From contig NZ_JAUSTO010000009.1 in NCBI RefSeq assembly GCF_030812885.1, positions 1 through 64,000 on the forward strand: a DNA stretch of 64,000 nt. The letters are read 5' to 3'. This document shows, one piece after another, positions 33,960 through 42,578 of this stretch (positions are counted from its first letter, which is position 1; every line of letters starts with the position of its first letter). The position numbers and the translations under genes were made by a program. The notes under the pieces are model-generated. The model saw only the letters and a program-made list of their open reading frames with translations. It was not told the origin of the DNA and did not search any database. This DNA comes from Moryella indoligenes (GTDB taxonomy: Bacteria; Bacillota; Clostridia; Lachnospirales; Lachnospiraceae).

Positions 33960-34856
33960 CTATATGCTGATTCCCGGCACAGCGCGCATCACTTCCGGAA
34001 CGGCGTCCGCAATCTCCCTCGCCAGTACGCCATGGGCAGAGCAGCGCTCCGCCGCCCTGCGCCCCGCAAGCCCGTGAAGGAAAGAGCCGAAAGCCGCGGC
34101 CTCCGATTCCTCCATGCCGAGACAATAGAGCCCCGCTATAATCCCTGTCAGCACATCTCCGCTTCCCGCCTTCGCAAGTGCAGGCGTGCCGGAGACTGTG
34201 CGATACAGTTTCCCGTCCACAGCTGCGATCACGGAATGCTCAGACTTCAGGCAGCAGCTCACGCCATAGGTATCGCGATATTCCGTCGCCGCCCGCAGGC
34301 TGTCGCAAAGAAGCTCCTCCTCAGGCTTTCCCGTGAGCCGCGACATCTCCCTGATATGCGGCGTCAGAATAAAATTCTCCGTGTAGAAGCCCGTGAGATA
34401 CGGGTACTCCGCAATGGTATTCAGTCCATCGGCATCCACGATAAGCGGTACAAAGGCGGTCTGAAGCACATCCTCGACGAGAGACTTTACATAGCCTGCT
34501 CTGCCAAGCCCCGGTCCCAGCACGACGACACTGCTCCACTCCATGAGCTCCGTGAGTTGCTTCATCCAGCTGTCCCGCTTCTCCGTGATGTCCTCCGGGT
34601 GATAGCTGCTGATGATGGCCTCGGGAAGCTGAATCTGAAGTATGCTTCTGTTCGCCTCCGGCGTGAGGATTCGCACCAGCCCTGCCCCGGTTCGGTAGGC
34701 GGCAAGCGCGGAGAGATAGGCCGCGCCGCTCATGCCCACGGAGCCGGCGATGATCAGCACCTGTCCGTAGCTTCCCTTATTGGCTCCCTGTCTTCGCGGC
34801 GGAATCCGGGAGAGATCCTCTGTCTCATACTGCAGCACACCATCAAGCTCTGTCAC
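33960..34856 (-). CDS. nnrD: ADP/ATP-dependent NAD(P)H-hydrate dehydratase
   Basis: This 298-residue ribokinase-like enzyme repairs hydrated NAD(P)H. Motifs include GANKGSYGQVLIIAGSVGMS, VVLGPGLGR, VDADGLNTI, LTPHIREMSRL and the ATP-site KAGSGDVLTGIIAGLYCLG. An open frame continues upstream to 35024 but overlaps acpS. The GTG at 34856 gives the normal N-terminus (TELDGVLQYETEDL) and overlaps the acpS stop by 14 bases. The epimerase half (NnrE) often fused to this domain is absent. Confidence 0.88.
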   Translation of the reverse strand: MTELDGVLQYETEDLSRIPPRRQGANKGSYGQVLIIAGSVGMSGAAYLSALAAYRTGAGLVRILTPEANRSILQIQLPEAIISSYHPEDITEKRDSWMKQLTELMEWSSVVVLGPGLGRAGYVKSLVEDVLQTAFVPLIVDADGLNTIAEYPYLTGFYTENFILTPHIREMSRLTGKPEEELLCDSLRAATEYRDTYGVSCCLKSEHSVIAAVDGKLYRTVSGTPALAKAGSGDVLTGIIAGLYCLGMEESEAAAFGSFLHGLAGRRAAERCSAHGVLAREIADAVPEVMRAVPGISI

Positions 34857-35232
34857 AGCGCACCTCGCCTTCCTCTCCCTCCAGCACTGCAAAGGCGACA
34901 GCCAGCTCCTTCGTATTGCTGATGGAGACCTCAATGCGGCTCCCCTTCTTTTCTGAGAAGCAGGCCGCTGCGGCTCCATAAAGCTGCACAACAGGCTTGC
35001 CTCTCTCATCCCGCAGAACCTCAATTTCTGCGGGCTCCAGTCCTGAGAAGCCGGTTCCGAAACATTTTACCACTGCTTCCTTAACAGCAAAACAGCCGGC
35101 GAGAAAGGGAGCCCTCCCCTTCGACTGCCGGCGTTCTTCCTCAGTAAAGACGCGTCTCAAAAAACCCTCACTTCTAAGGGCCTGTTCCATTCGTTCGATT
35201 TCGGTAATATCTGTCCCGACGCCGATGATCAT
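34843..35232 (-). CDS. acpS: Holo-[acyl-carrier-protein] synthase
   Basis: This 129-residue phosphopantetheinyl transferase activates ACP. It shows MIIGVGTDITEIERMEQAL at the start and FLAGCFAVKEAVVKCFGTG, the metal-binding aspartate and glutamate motifs. It overlaps the end of rex by 4 bases and the start of the dehydratase gene by 14, a compact translationally coupled order. Confidence 0.95.
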   Translation of the reverse strand: MIIGVGTDITEIERMEQALRSEGFLRRVFTEEERRQSKGRAPFLAGCFAVKEAVVKCFGTGFSGLEPAEIEVLRDERGKPVVQLYGAAAACFSEKKGSRIEVSISNTKELAVAFAVLEGEEGEVRCDRA

Positions 35233-35957
35233 GCTCCCGGAAGCTCCTTCCGCAGCCCGCCTGCCTTCTCAGATCTTCTCCTGTGATCCAGCTTCAGCTG
35301 TTCCGCGTGCTTCATCCTCTCCTCCTCCGCCTCGCGTGCCGCCAGCATGCGATAGGAGAGCTGCATCAGACTCTCGGAGAGGTGTACATTCTCCACCAGA
35401 ACGTCCTCTCCCACATTAAGATCTGTGTGCGCAAAGTTCCATATCGCCTTGATTCCGCAGGCGCAGAGGCGGTTTGCGACCTCCAGCGCCCGATCCCGCG
35501 GGAGGGTGAGCGTCGCAATATCAACTTCATTCTCCGCGAGATACTCCTCCAGTCTGTCCAGACTATATACCTCGGCTCCCCGTATATTCCTGCCTATCAC
35601 CTCGGGATCAATATCAAAGAGGGCCTTGACAAGAAAGCCCCTTCTGCTGAAGTTCTGATAATTTGCCAGTGCCTGTCCAATATGGCCGGCACCGATAATA
35701 ATCACCTTATTCTGACGATCTATCCCCAGAAGCTTCCCGATCTCACCGTGCAGATAACTCACATTGTAGCCGTAGCCCTGTTGACCGAAGCCGCCGAAAT
35801 TGTTCAGATCCTGACGAATCTGTGAGGCTGTCACATGCATGCGCTTTGCCAGATCGTTGGAAGAAATCCTGTCAACATTTTCCTCCTTCAGATCTGCAAG
35901 ATACCTGTAATATCGCGGAAGTCTGGATATAACTGCCTTCGAAATTTTTTCTTTCAC
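35229..35957 (-). CDS. rex: Redox-sensing transcriptional repressor Rex
   Basis: This protein senses the NADH/NAD ratio and represses fermentation and respiration genes. It has the winged helix (ISKAVISRLPRYYRYLADL, SSNDLAKRMHVTASQIRQDL, NNFGGFGQQGYGYN) and the NAD fold (KVIIIGAGHIGQALANYQNF). With GTG 35957 it has 242 residues; an ATG at 36011 would add 18 non-conserved residues but would lie only about 5 bases from the predicted transcription start. The C-terminal tail of about 25 charged residues (KLDHRRRSEKAGGLRKEL) exceeds the family norm. It heads the rex-acpS-nnrD-alr series. Confidence 0.93.
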   Translation of the reverse strand: MKEKISKAVISRLPRYYRYLADLKEENVDRISSNDLAKRMHVTASQIRQDLNNFGGFGQQGYGYNVSYLHGEIGKLLGIDRQNKVIIIGAGHIGQALANYQNFSRRGFLVKALFDIDPEVIGRNIRGAEVYSLDRLEEYLAENEVDIATLTLPRDRALEVANRLCACGIKAIWNFAHTDLNVGEDVLVENVHLSESLMQLSYRMLAAREAEEERMKHAEQLKLDHRRRSEKAGGLRKELPGA

Positions 35958-36022
35958 TCTGTCAATGCTCTCCTGCTCTGGCCCGGGCAAAATATACCTT
36001 CCCGATGGCATAATACAGAATC

Positions 36023-36051
36023 AGTATAGTGATTTTTACAGTTCTTGTCAA
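36023..36051 (-). promoter_or_regulatory. rex promoter
   Basis: On the minus strand TTGACA (36046-36051) and TATACT (36023-36028) are 17 bp apart. The -35 box overlaps the -35 box of the plus-strand promoter. Confidence 0.75.
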
Positions 36052-36073
36052 TCATTTCACATTCGGGTATACT
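36045..36073 (+). promoter_or_regulatory. Promoter of the ABC-F gene
   Basis: TTGTCA (36045-36050) and TATACT (36068-36073) are 17 bp apart. It shares five bases of its -35 box with the rex promoter on the other strand. Confidence 0.75.
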
Positions 36074-36145
36074 GGTTTCAGTACTGAAATCCGGCATTTT
36101 CAACAGCAGGGAACAGCGTTCGGAGCCGGATTCAAAGGAGCGGAA

Positions 36146-38101
36146 ATGATTTTAAATGTAGCACACATATCCAAGGCCTTCGCAGGTGAGCGTATCATAG
36201 AGGATGCCTCCTTTTTTCTGAATGAGCGCGACAGAGCAGCCATCGTGGGGCTGAATGGCGCGGGTAAGACGACACTTTTAAACCTCATCACCGGAGAGCT
36301 GACGGCTGACGAGGGAAATATCTCCCTGAGACGGGACTGCCGCATGGGTTATCTGAAGCAGAACAACACCATCGATTCCGAGCTCAGCGTGCGCGAGGAG
36401 CTGACACAGGTCATTCAGCCCATACGCGATATGGAGGCACGCATGGCTTTTCTGCGGGAGCAGATGAAAAACACCTCCGGCACGGAGCTGGAGACACTGT
36501 ACAGAGAATATACCGCGCTGGAGCACAGCTATGAGCTCGCGGACGGCTACTCCGCGGAGAGCCGCGTAAACGGCATATTGAACGGTCTCGGCTTCTCGGA
36601 GGAGGATGCGGAGCGGCCCATGCACACACTCTCCGGCGGGCAGAAGACACGCGTCTTTCTGGGAAAGCTCCTTCTGGAGGCGCCGGAGCTCATCCTTCTT
36701 GACGAGCCGACCAACCATCTGGATCTCTCTAGCATCGAGTGGCTTGAGACCTATCTCATGAACTATCCCGGCACCGTGCTGATCGTCTCGCACGACCGCT
36801 TTTTTCTAGATCGCATTGTGACGAAGGTCATCGATATTGATGCGGGACATGTATCCAGCTACAGTGGAAATTACACAGCCTATGCGGAGAAAAAGGCTGC
36901 TGTGCGCGAGGCGGCACGAAAGGCCTACCTCAATCAGCAGCAGGAGCTGAAGCATCAGGAGGAGGTCATCTTAAAACTTCGCTCCTTCAACCGCGAGAAG
37001 TCCATAAAGCGGGCCGAAAGCCGGGAGAAACTCCTTGGAAAGGTAGAACGTCTGAAGCGTCCTGATGAGGAAAAGGCCGACATGGAGCTTCGTTTTTCCA
37101 TGGAGGAGGCCAGCGGCAACGATGTGCTTCAGGTGGAGCATATCGCAAAGGCCTTTGGAGCGGAACCGCTCTTTACAGACCTCTCTTTCTCCCTGAAGCG
37201 TGGGGAGCATGTGGCAATTCTCGGAGACAACGGCAGCGGAAAGACGACGATACTGAAAATCATCAACGGGCTGCTCTCGCCGGATGAAGGCTCTGTGACG
37301 CTCGGCGCACGCGTCATGGTCGCCTATTACGATCAGGAGCACCAGGTACTGCACCCCGAGAAGACGCTTTTTGAGGAGCTTCAGGACAGCTGGCCGGATA
37401 TGAATAACACAGAGGTCCGGAATATGCTCGCTGCCTTTCTCTTCACTGGAGACGAGGTCTTCAAGCGGGTCTCGGAGCTCTCCGGCGGCGAGCGCGGCAG
37501 AGTATCCCTCGCAAAGCTTATGCTGTCCCGCGCCAATTTCCTGATTCTCGACGAGCCGACGAATCATCTTGATATGGTGAGCAAGGAGGTGCTGGAAACT
37601 GCGCTCCGCGCCTTTCCGGGCACGGTGCTCTATGTCTCACATGACCGCTACTTTATCAACCGCACCGCGACCAGAATTCTGAATCTGACTGGCGGACAGC
37701 TCTTAAATTACATCGGGAATTACGACTACTATCTGGAAAAGAAAGCAGATGTGGAGCGCGCCGCGGCGCTGAGCGGTCCCGCAGGTTCCGGTGTATCTGT
37801 CTCCGCAGCTTATGCCGCGCGCAGCAGTGAAGCCGGCAGCACAGACAGCGCCCGCGCTGACTGGGAGCACGCGAAAGCGCAGAAGGCGCTCGAAAAGAAG
37901 AGAAAAAATGCTCTGGCGCAGTGCGAGCAGCGCATCCACACGCTGGAGGAGACACTGCGGACGATCGAGGCAGAATTTCTTCTCCCCGAAAACCAGCGCG
38001 ATGCTGCCGCGCTGCTTGAGATTCAGCGGCGAAAGGAAGCAAACGAGGCTGAGCTTGAGCAGCTCTATGCAGAGTGGGAGGAGCTGGCGGAGGACGCATA
38101 A
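36146..38101 (+). CDS. ABC-F family ATPase (ribosome-associated type)
   Basis: This 651-residue protein has two ABC domains and no membrane segment. Domain 1: Walker A GLNGAGKTTLL, signature LSGGQKTRVFLGKLLLEAPE, Walker B LILLDEPTNHLDL. Domain 2: LGDNGSGKTTILKI, LSGGERGRVSLAKLMLSR, FLILDEPTNHLDM. The linker between them is rich in lysine and arginine (SFNREKSIKRAESREKLLGK), as in ABC-F proteins that bind the ribosomal E site. A C-terminal coiled coil (EQRIHTLEETLRTIEAEFLL) is present. I chose ATG 36146, behind AAAGGAG. ABC-F roles range from translation factors to antibiotic resistance; this one cannot be placed more exactly. Confidence 0.93.
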   Translation: MILNVAHISKAFAGERIIEDASFFLNERDRAAIVGLNGAGKTTLLNLITGELTADEGNISLRRDCRMGYLKQNNTIDSELSVREELTQVIQPIRDMEARMAFLREQMKNTSGTELETLYREYTALEHSYELADGYSAESRVNGILNGLGFSEEDAERPMHTLSGGQKTRVFLGKLLLEAPELILLDEPTNHLDLSSIEWLETYLMNYPGTVLIVSHDRFFLDRIVTKVIDIDAGHVSSYSGNYTAYAEKKAAVREAARKAYLNQQQELKHQEEVILKLRSFNREKSIKRAESREKLLGKVERLKRPDEEKADMELRFSMEEASGNDVLQVEHIAKAFGAEPLFTDLSFSLKRGEHVAILGDNGSGKTTILKIINGLLSPDEGSVTLGARVMVAYYDQEHQVLHPEKTLFEELQDSWPDMNNTEVRNMLAAFLFTGDEVFKRVSELSGGERGRVSLAKLMLSRANFLILDEPTNHLDMVSKEVLETALRAFPGTVLYVSHDRYFINRTATRILNLTGGQLLNYIGNYDYYLEKKADVERAAALSGPAGSGVSVSAAYAARSSEAGSTDSARADWEHAKAQKALEKKRKNALAQCEQRIHTLEETLRTIEAEFLLPENQRDAAALLEIQRRKEANEAELEQLYAEWEELAEDA

Positions 38102-38127
38102 AGCGCCGCAGACACACGGCGCTTCTC
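38101..38127 (+). terminator. Terminator of the ABC-F gene
   Basis: AAGCGCCG (38101-38108) and CGGCGCTT (38117-38124) pair and are followed by CTCTC. It starts within the stop codon region. Confidence 0.6.
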
Positions 38128-38163
38128 TCATCATATAGTCATATAGAAAACTCCCCCGATCTG

Positions 38164-38220
38164 ACAAGCTCCCCTCATGAGTGAGAGGAGCTGAGGTCCG
38201 CCTGCGGACTTTATTTCTTT
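38164..38220 (+). other. Two adjacent hairpins before a small membrane gene
   Basis: AGCTCC...GGAGCT around CTC/GAG forms one stem (about 38167-38192). GTCCG/CGGAC follows and is trailed by TTTATTTCTTTC (about 38197-38220), like a terminator. It could end a short RNA or read-through from the ABC-F gene, or act as a leader of the next gene. I see no clear promoter between it and the small gene. Confidence 0.45.
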
Positions 38221-38291
38221 CACTGAACATTGCAAGACACAGGCTCAGGCGAGAAGTATCATCCCTGAGCTCTCAACAGAAAGGAGCTTTT

Positions 38292-38504
38292 ATGAAGCCT
38301 GAACGTTCCGCATTCCGGCGCATCGCGGCACTGCTGCTCGCTCTGCTCATCCTGATCCTGTTTGCAGCCACTCTCCTTGTCGGTATCTTTGGCGGCAGTT
38401 CCTCTCTTCCGCTGCTTCGGGTTCTCATCTTCTCCGATGTCGTCATCCCGGCAGTGATCTACGGCTATCTTCTGATCATCCGGCATTCCGGCCGCGATAG
38501 ATGA
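38292..38504 (+). CDS. Small membrane protein (70 aa)
   Basis: ATG 38292 follows GAAAGGAG. The 70-residue product has two hydrophobic segments (IAALLLALLILILFAATLLV and VLIFSDVVIPAVIYGYLLII) with charged ends (MKPERSAFRR, RHSGRDR). I recognise no family. It is one of the few plus-strand genes and lies tail-to-tail with purB. Confidence 0.65.
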   Translation: MKPERSAFRRIAALLLALLILILFAATLLVGIFGGSSSLPLLRVLIFSDVVIPAVIYGYLLIIRHSGRDR

Positions 38505-38538
38505 TCTCCTCTCTGCCCGGCCCATTGGAGATCTGCTT

Positions 38539-39978
38539 TCAGATACTGATCTCCGCCTTCTCTCCGAGCAGCGCACTGTACTCCCTTAGGACAGGCGCCA
38601 CCTCGGCGGCAAGAAAATCCGTGACCTGCTCCGGACTTCTTCCTACATAGCGCCCCGGCTCCATCGTCCTCTCAAGATCCTCAAGATTCAGCTTAAAGGC
38701 CGGATCGGCGGCGATCAGCTCCAGAAGATCATTGTCCCTTCCCTCTTCCTTTACGTGGCGCCCCGCCTCCATGGACAGCTGCCGTATCCGCTCGTGCAGC
38801 TCCTGACGGTCGCCGCCTGCCTTTACCGCATCCATCATAATGTTTTCAGTGGCCATGAAGGGAAGCTCCGCCATGAGATGCTTCTCGATCACCTTAGGAT
38901 ATACAACAAGCCCATCCACCACATTTAAGTACAGCAAAAGGATGCCGTCCACTGCAAGAAAGGCCTCCGGGACGGAAATGCGTTTATTGGCGGAATCGTC
39001 CAGAGTGCGCTCAAACCACTGTGTGCTCGAGACTATCATCGGATTCAGAACATCGCTCAGCACGTAATCCGCAAGAGAGGCCATGCGCTCACAGCGCATG
39101 GGATTCCGCTTATAGGCCATGGCAGAGGATCCGATCTGCGTCTTCTCAAAAGGTTCCTCCACCTCCTTCAGGTGCTGAAGAAGCCGGATATCATTGGAGA
39201 ACTTGTGGGCACTCTGCGCAATACCCGCGAGGACATTCAGAACTCTTGTATCCACCTTCCTCGAGTAGGTCTGCCCGGAGACTGCAACACAGGAGGCAAA
39301 GCCCATCTTTTCTGCGATCATCGGGTCAATGCGGCGTATTTTCTCCTCATCCCCCTCAAAGAGCTCCTTGAAGCTTGCCTGCGTTCCGGTGGTGCCCTTG
39401 CAGCCCAGCAATTTCATGCCGTTCAGTACATAGTTCAGATCCTCCAGATCCAGCAGCAGCTCATTGATCCAGAGCGTCGCGCGCTTTCCGACCGTAGTCG
39501 GCTGTGCAGGCTGAAAATGTGTGAAGGCAAGTGTCGGAAGCTCTCTGTAGCGCTCCGCAAAGCCGGAGAGCTCCGCAATCACATTCACGAGGCGCTCTCT
39601 CACAAGCCTCAGCCCCTCAGTCATGAGGATAATATCCGTGTTGTCTCCGACGTAGCAGCTGGTCGCACCAAGATGAATGATCCCCTTCGCCTTCGGACAC
39701 TGCACACCGTAGGCATGGACATGGCTCATCACGTCGTGACGCACGAGTTTCTCCTGCGCCTCCGCCACCTCATAATTGATATTCTCCGCGTAGCTCTTCA
39801 GCTCTGCAATCTGTTCCTCGCTGATGTTCAGTCCGAGCTCGCGCTCTGTCTCCGCCAAGGCGATCCAGAGCCGGCGCCAGGTTCTGAATTTCTTCTCCTG
39901 GGAAAAAATGTACTGCATCTCCTTTGACGCGTAGCGCTCAGAAAGAGGGCTGGTATAACCGCTGTAATTCTTTGACAT
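38539..39978 (-). CDS. purB: Adenylosuccinate lyase
   Basis: This 479-residue enzyme acts twice in purine synthesis: on SAICAR, and on adenylosuccinate to give AMP. Signatures are GATSCYVGDNTDIILM, FTHFQPAQPTTVGKRA and the flexible catalytic loop IGSSAMAYKRNPMRCERM. ATG 39978 follows GGAGGAG. It lies downstream of purC, but a strong terminator stands between them, so it may be expressed separately. Confidence 0.96.
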   Translation of the reverse strand: MSKNYSGYTSPLSERYASKEMQYIFSQEKKFRTWRRLWIALAETERELGLNISEEQIAELKSYAENINYEVAEAQEKLVRHDVMSHVHAYGVQCPKAKGIIHLGATSCYVGDNTDIILMTEGLRLVRERLVNVIAELSGFAERYRELPTLAFTHFQPAQPTTVGKRATLWINELLLDLEDLNYVLNGMKLLGCKGTTGTQASFKELFEGDEEKIRRIDPMIAEKMGFASCVAVSGQTYSRKVDTRVLNVLAGIAQSAHKFSNDIRLLQHLKEVEEPFEKTQIGSSAMAYKRNPMRCERMASLADYVLSDVLNPMIVSSTQWFERTLDDSANKRISVPEAFLAVDGILLLYLNVVDGLVVYPKVIEKHLMAELPFMATENIMMDAVKAGGDRQELHERIRQLSMEAGRHVKEEGRDNDLLELIAADPAFKLNLEDLERTMEPGRYVGRSPEQVTDFLAAEVAPVLREYSALLGEKAEISI

Positions 39979-40054
39979 CACTTCTCTCCTCCACTTTCAG
40001 AAATTGATTCTCTCTCATGCGGGTGAACACAAACAGTATTCCACACCACATGAG

Positions 40055-40102
40055 AAAAGCCTCGACCTTCCTCACTCTCTGTCGGTGAGGAAAGCCGGGG
40101 CT
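40055..40102 (-). terminator. Strong terminator between purC and purB
   Basis: A stem of about 18 bp with few mismatches (AGCCCCGGCTTTCCTCAC against GTGAGGAAGGTCGAGGCT) is followed on the minus strand by TTTTCTC. Confidence 0.8.
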
Positions 40103-40112
40103 TATAGTTTTC

Positions 40113-40835
40113 TCAGGATGAGCTGTGCCCGCTAAGGCCCAGCCGTCTGCCAAGTTCTGCGTACGCATCCTGAACGTTTCCCAGATTCTTCAGGAAACGC
40201 TCGCTGTCAAGTCTTTCATGTGTTTCACTGTCCCAGAGGCGCATGGTATCCGGAGAATATTCCCCTGTGATCAGCAGCTCCTCCTTATATCTTCCAAACT
40301 CCACGCTGAGATCGACGAGATCCAGCTTCCGCTTCGCGAAATAGACGCTCAGCAACTCATTGACACGAAAGGCCGTCTTTACAATTTTCTCGATCTCCGT
40401 CTCTGTGACGAGCTTCAGAGCCAGTGCATCATAGCCGTTGATCATCGGTTCTCCGAGTCCCTCTTTGCAGTAGCGGAATTCTGCTGTGGGCTGCGGGAGG
40501 GCCGTCCCTTCAGCGAGCCCTGTGCGCTCCGCAAAAGCGCCCGCGCTGTAACTCCTCACCCGGATGCGCAGGGGAATGCGCTCTGTCTCACGGAAGAGGC
40601 AGTCTGTGTCTGTGGTTTCCTCCACAAAAGCCGTGCGAAGGCCCTGCGTCTCCAGATAGCGGAAGACGTGTGCGCTCATCCTGCTGCACAGCGCCCCTTT
40701 CCCGGGGAAATTCCCGCTGCGACCGGAGTGCAGATCTGTCAGTGTATCCTTGCGGGAAACCAGCACAAGAGACGGATCATCCGTGCGATACACGCTCGCT
40801 GTACTGCTGTCGGAAATCATCTCCCGTTTTTCCAT
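40113..40835 (-). CDS. purC: Phosphoribosylaminoimidazole-succinocarboxamide synthase
   Basis: This 240-residue enzyme joins CAIR and aspartate. It resembles the more divergent SAICAR synthetases: GRSGNFPGKGALCSRMSAHV, TDTDCLFRETERIPLRIRVR, LALKLVTETEIEKIVKTAFR, then DLSVEFGRYKEELLITGEYS and PDTMRLWD at the metal/aspartate site. It follows dapB by 75 bases on the same strand, with the terminator behind it. Confidence 0.93.
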   Translation of the reverse strand: MEKREMISDSSTASVYRTDDPSLVLVSRKDTLTDLHSGRSGNFPGKGALCSRMSAHVFRYLETQGLRTAFVEETTDTDCLFRETERIPLRIRVRSYSAGAFAERTGLAEGTALPQPTAEFRYCKEGLGEPMINGYDALALKLVTETEIEKIVKTAFRVNELLSVYFAKRKLDLVDLSVEFGRYKEELLITGEYSPDTMRLWDSETHERLDSERFLKNLGNVQDAYAELGRRLGLSGHSSS

Positions 40836-40910
40836 ACGCGAAGTTCCTTTCCAGTTTTACTCAAAGTATGCGGAGTGAAACACGCCGCCCGAGGTGCAGT
40901 GCTACTGCTG

Positions 40911-41681
40911 TCACTTCAGCACATCTCCGATCACATCCGCCATGGTATAGTAACCAGCGGGCTTTCCGGCGAGGAAGCGCGCCGCAGTAAAGGCGCCTTT
41001 TGCCCAGATCTTCCGGCTGTAGGCGGTGTGGCTCAGCGTAATGAGCTCGTCCTCTCCGGCAAAGATCACATCATGATCCCCGGGAATTGTTCCGCCGCGC
41101 ACCGCTGAAATACCGATCTCATGTGGATCCCTGGCCTCATGGCGCTCGGAACGCCCGTAGACATAGCGAAACTGTCCGTCGCAGGCATCATTAATGGAAT
41201 CCGCAATGGCAAGTGCAGTTCCGCTCGGCGCATCCACCTTGCGTCTGTGATGCTTCTCCACGATCTCAATGTCATAGCCATTCGCCGCAAGAATTTTTGC
41301 GGCGTCCGCCGCAAGCCTGATCAGCAGATTCACCCCCAGCGCCATATTGGCACTGCGAAGCAGAGCCGTCTTCTTGGATGCCTCCTCCAGTCGGATCTGC
41401 TGCTCCATCGTGAGCCCAGTCGTACAGATGATGGCGGGGATCTGTGTTTTCTCAACATAGGAGATCAGTGCATCCACTGCGCGCGCCACCGAAAAGTCAA
41501 TGATCACATCCGCCTCGACACCCGAAATATCAGACATATGCTCAAAGACCGGAAAATCATAGTGTACTGCAGTATCAACATCGACACCCGCTGCGATGCG
41601 AATACCTGTCTCCTCCGCAGCCGTATCACAGATCATTCTTCCCATATGGCCGTTGCAGCCATGCAAAATGATATTAATCAC
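40911..41681 (-). CDS. dapB: 4-hydroxy-tetrahydrodipicolinate reductase
   Basis: This 256-residue NAD(P)H-dependent enzyme makes the second step of the DAP/lysine branch. It shows NIILHGCNGHMGRMICDTA, VIIDFSVARAVDALI, the catalytic EIVEKHHRRKVDAPSGTALA and the C-terminal REIGISAVRGGTIPGDH region (here EARDPHEIGISAVRGG). It overlaps dapA by 4 bases. Confidence 0.96.
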   Translation of the reverse strand: MINIILHGCNGHMGRMICDTAAEETGIRIAAGVDVDTAVHYDFPVFEHMSDISGVEADVIIDFSVARAVDALISYVEKTQIPAIICTTGLTMEQQIRLEEASKKTALLRSANMALGVNLLIRLAADAAKILAANGYDIEIVEKHHRRKVDAPSGTALAIADSINDACDGQFRYVYGRSERHEARDPHEIGISAVRGGTIPGDHDVIFAGEDELITLSHTAYSRKIWAKGAFTAARFLAGKPAGYYTMADVIGDVLK

Positions 41682-42565
41682 AGAATACCATACTCCTTCA
41701 TGGCCGCTCTCAGGGTTCGGAGATTCTCCTCCTCCATCTCACAGAGCGGAAGACGAAGCGGCCCCACCTCTCTGCCCATGAGATTCATGGCTGTTTTCAC
41801 CGGGATCGGATTCACCTCGACAAAGAGCTGACGAACCAGCTCCGCCGCCTCTATCTGCATGGCGGCTGCCTTCGCCATATCTCCATGCAGCGCCGCCATA
41901 CATAAATTATGCGTCTGCTGCGGTGCAACATTGGCAAGCACAGAGATCACTCCCTTGCCTCCCAGTGCCATCAGCGGCACAATCTGATCGTCATTTCCCG
42001 AGTAAATCTCGATCGGCGCGCCGTCCATCAGCGAGAGTGTGCGGAGGATCGCGGTAAAGTTTCCGCTCGCCTCCTTCAGTCCCACAATATTGTCGACATT
42101 TTTTACCAGATGGGCAATCGTCTCCGGCTGTATGGTCATGCCGGTGCGCCCGGGAATATTATAGAGCAGAAGCGGAAGCGTGACCGCGCGCGCCACCTCT
42201 GTGTAGTGGCGAATGAGTCCACTCTGTGTCGTCTTGTTGTAGTAGGGAGACACCAGCAGCAGCGCGTCTGCGCCGCAGCGCTGCGCCTCGACAGAGAGAT
42301 AGATCGCCGTGTCCGTAGCATTGCTCCCCGTCCCCGCGACAACCGGAATTCTGCCTCTCACGATCTCACAGCTGCGCTTGATGACCTCAATATGCTCCTC
42401 ATGCGTGAGCGTTGAGGACTCTCCTGTGGTTCCGCAGGCGATGATCGCATCTGTTCCGCCTGCGATCTGCTCCTCGATAATCTCCTCCAGCTTATCGTAG
42501 TTTACACTGAAATCCCTGTTCATCGGTGTGATAAGGGCCACACCGGAGCCTTCAAATATAGCCAA
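41678..42565 (-). CDS. dapA: 4-hydroxy-tetrahydrodipicolinate synthase
   Basis: This 295-residue aldolase condenses pyruvate with aspartate semialdehyde. It shows GGTDAIIACGTTGESSTLTH, the catalytic tyrosine in LLLYNIPGRTGM and the Schiff-base lysine in VGLKEASGNFTAI. It overlaps dapB and lies 13 bases downstream of a CobO-like gene, so transcription probably begins at 43108-43136. Confidence 0.96.
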   Translation of the reverse strand: MAIFEGSGVALITPMNRDFSVNYDKLEEIIEEQIAGGTDAIIACGTTGESSTLTHEEHIEVIKRSCEIVRGRIPVVAGTGSNATDTAIYLSVEAQRCGADALLLVSPYYNKTTQSGLIRHYTEVARAVTLPLLLYNIPGRTGMTIQPETIAHLVKNVDNIVGLKEASGNFTAILRTLSLMDGAPIEIYSGNDDQIVPLMALGGKGVISVLANVAPQQTHNLCMAALHGDMAKAAAMQIEAAELVRQLFVEVNPIPVKTAMNLMGREVGPLRLPLCEMEEENLRTLRAAMKEYGIL

Positions 42566-42578
42566 GGCACTACCTCCG

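Noticed and set aside
34857..35024. N-terminal extension of the NAD(P)HX dehydratase
   Set aside because: It overlaps acpS out of frame and is arginine-rich without conservation; GTG 34856 gives the normal start.
36012..36060. Rex operator in the rex/ABC-F promoter region
   Set aside because: There are TTGT and TCAC elements, but no clear TTGTGA...TCACAA-type palindrome.
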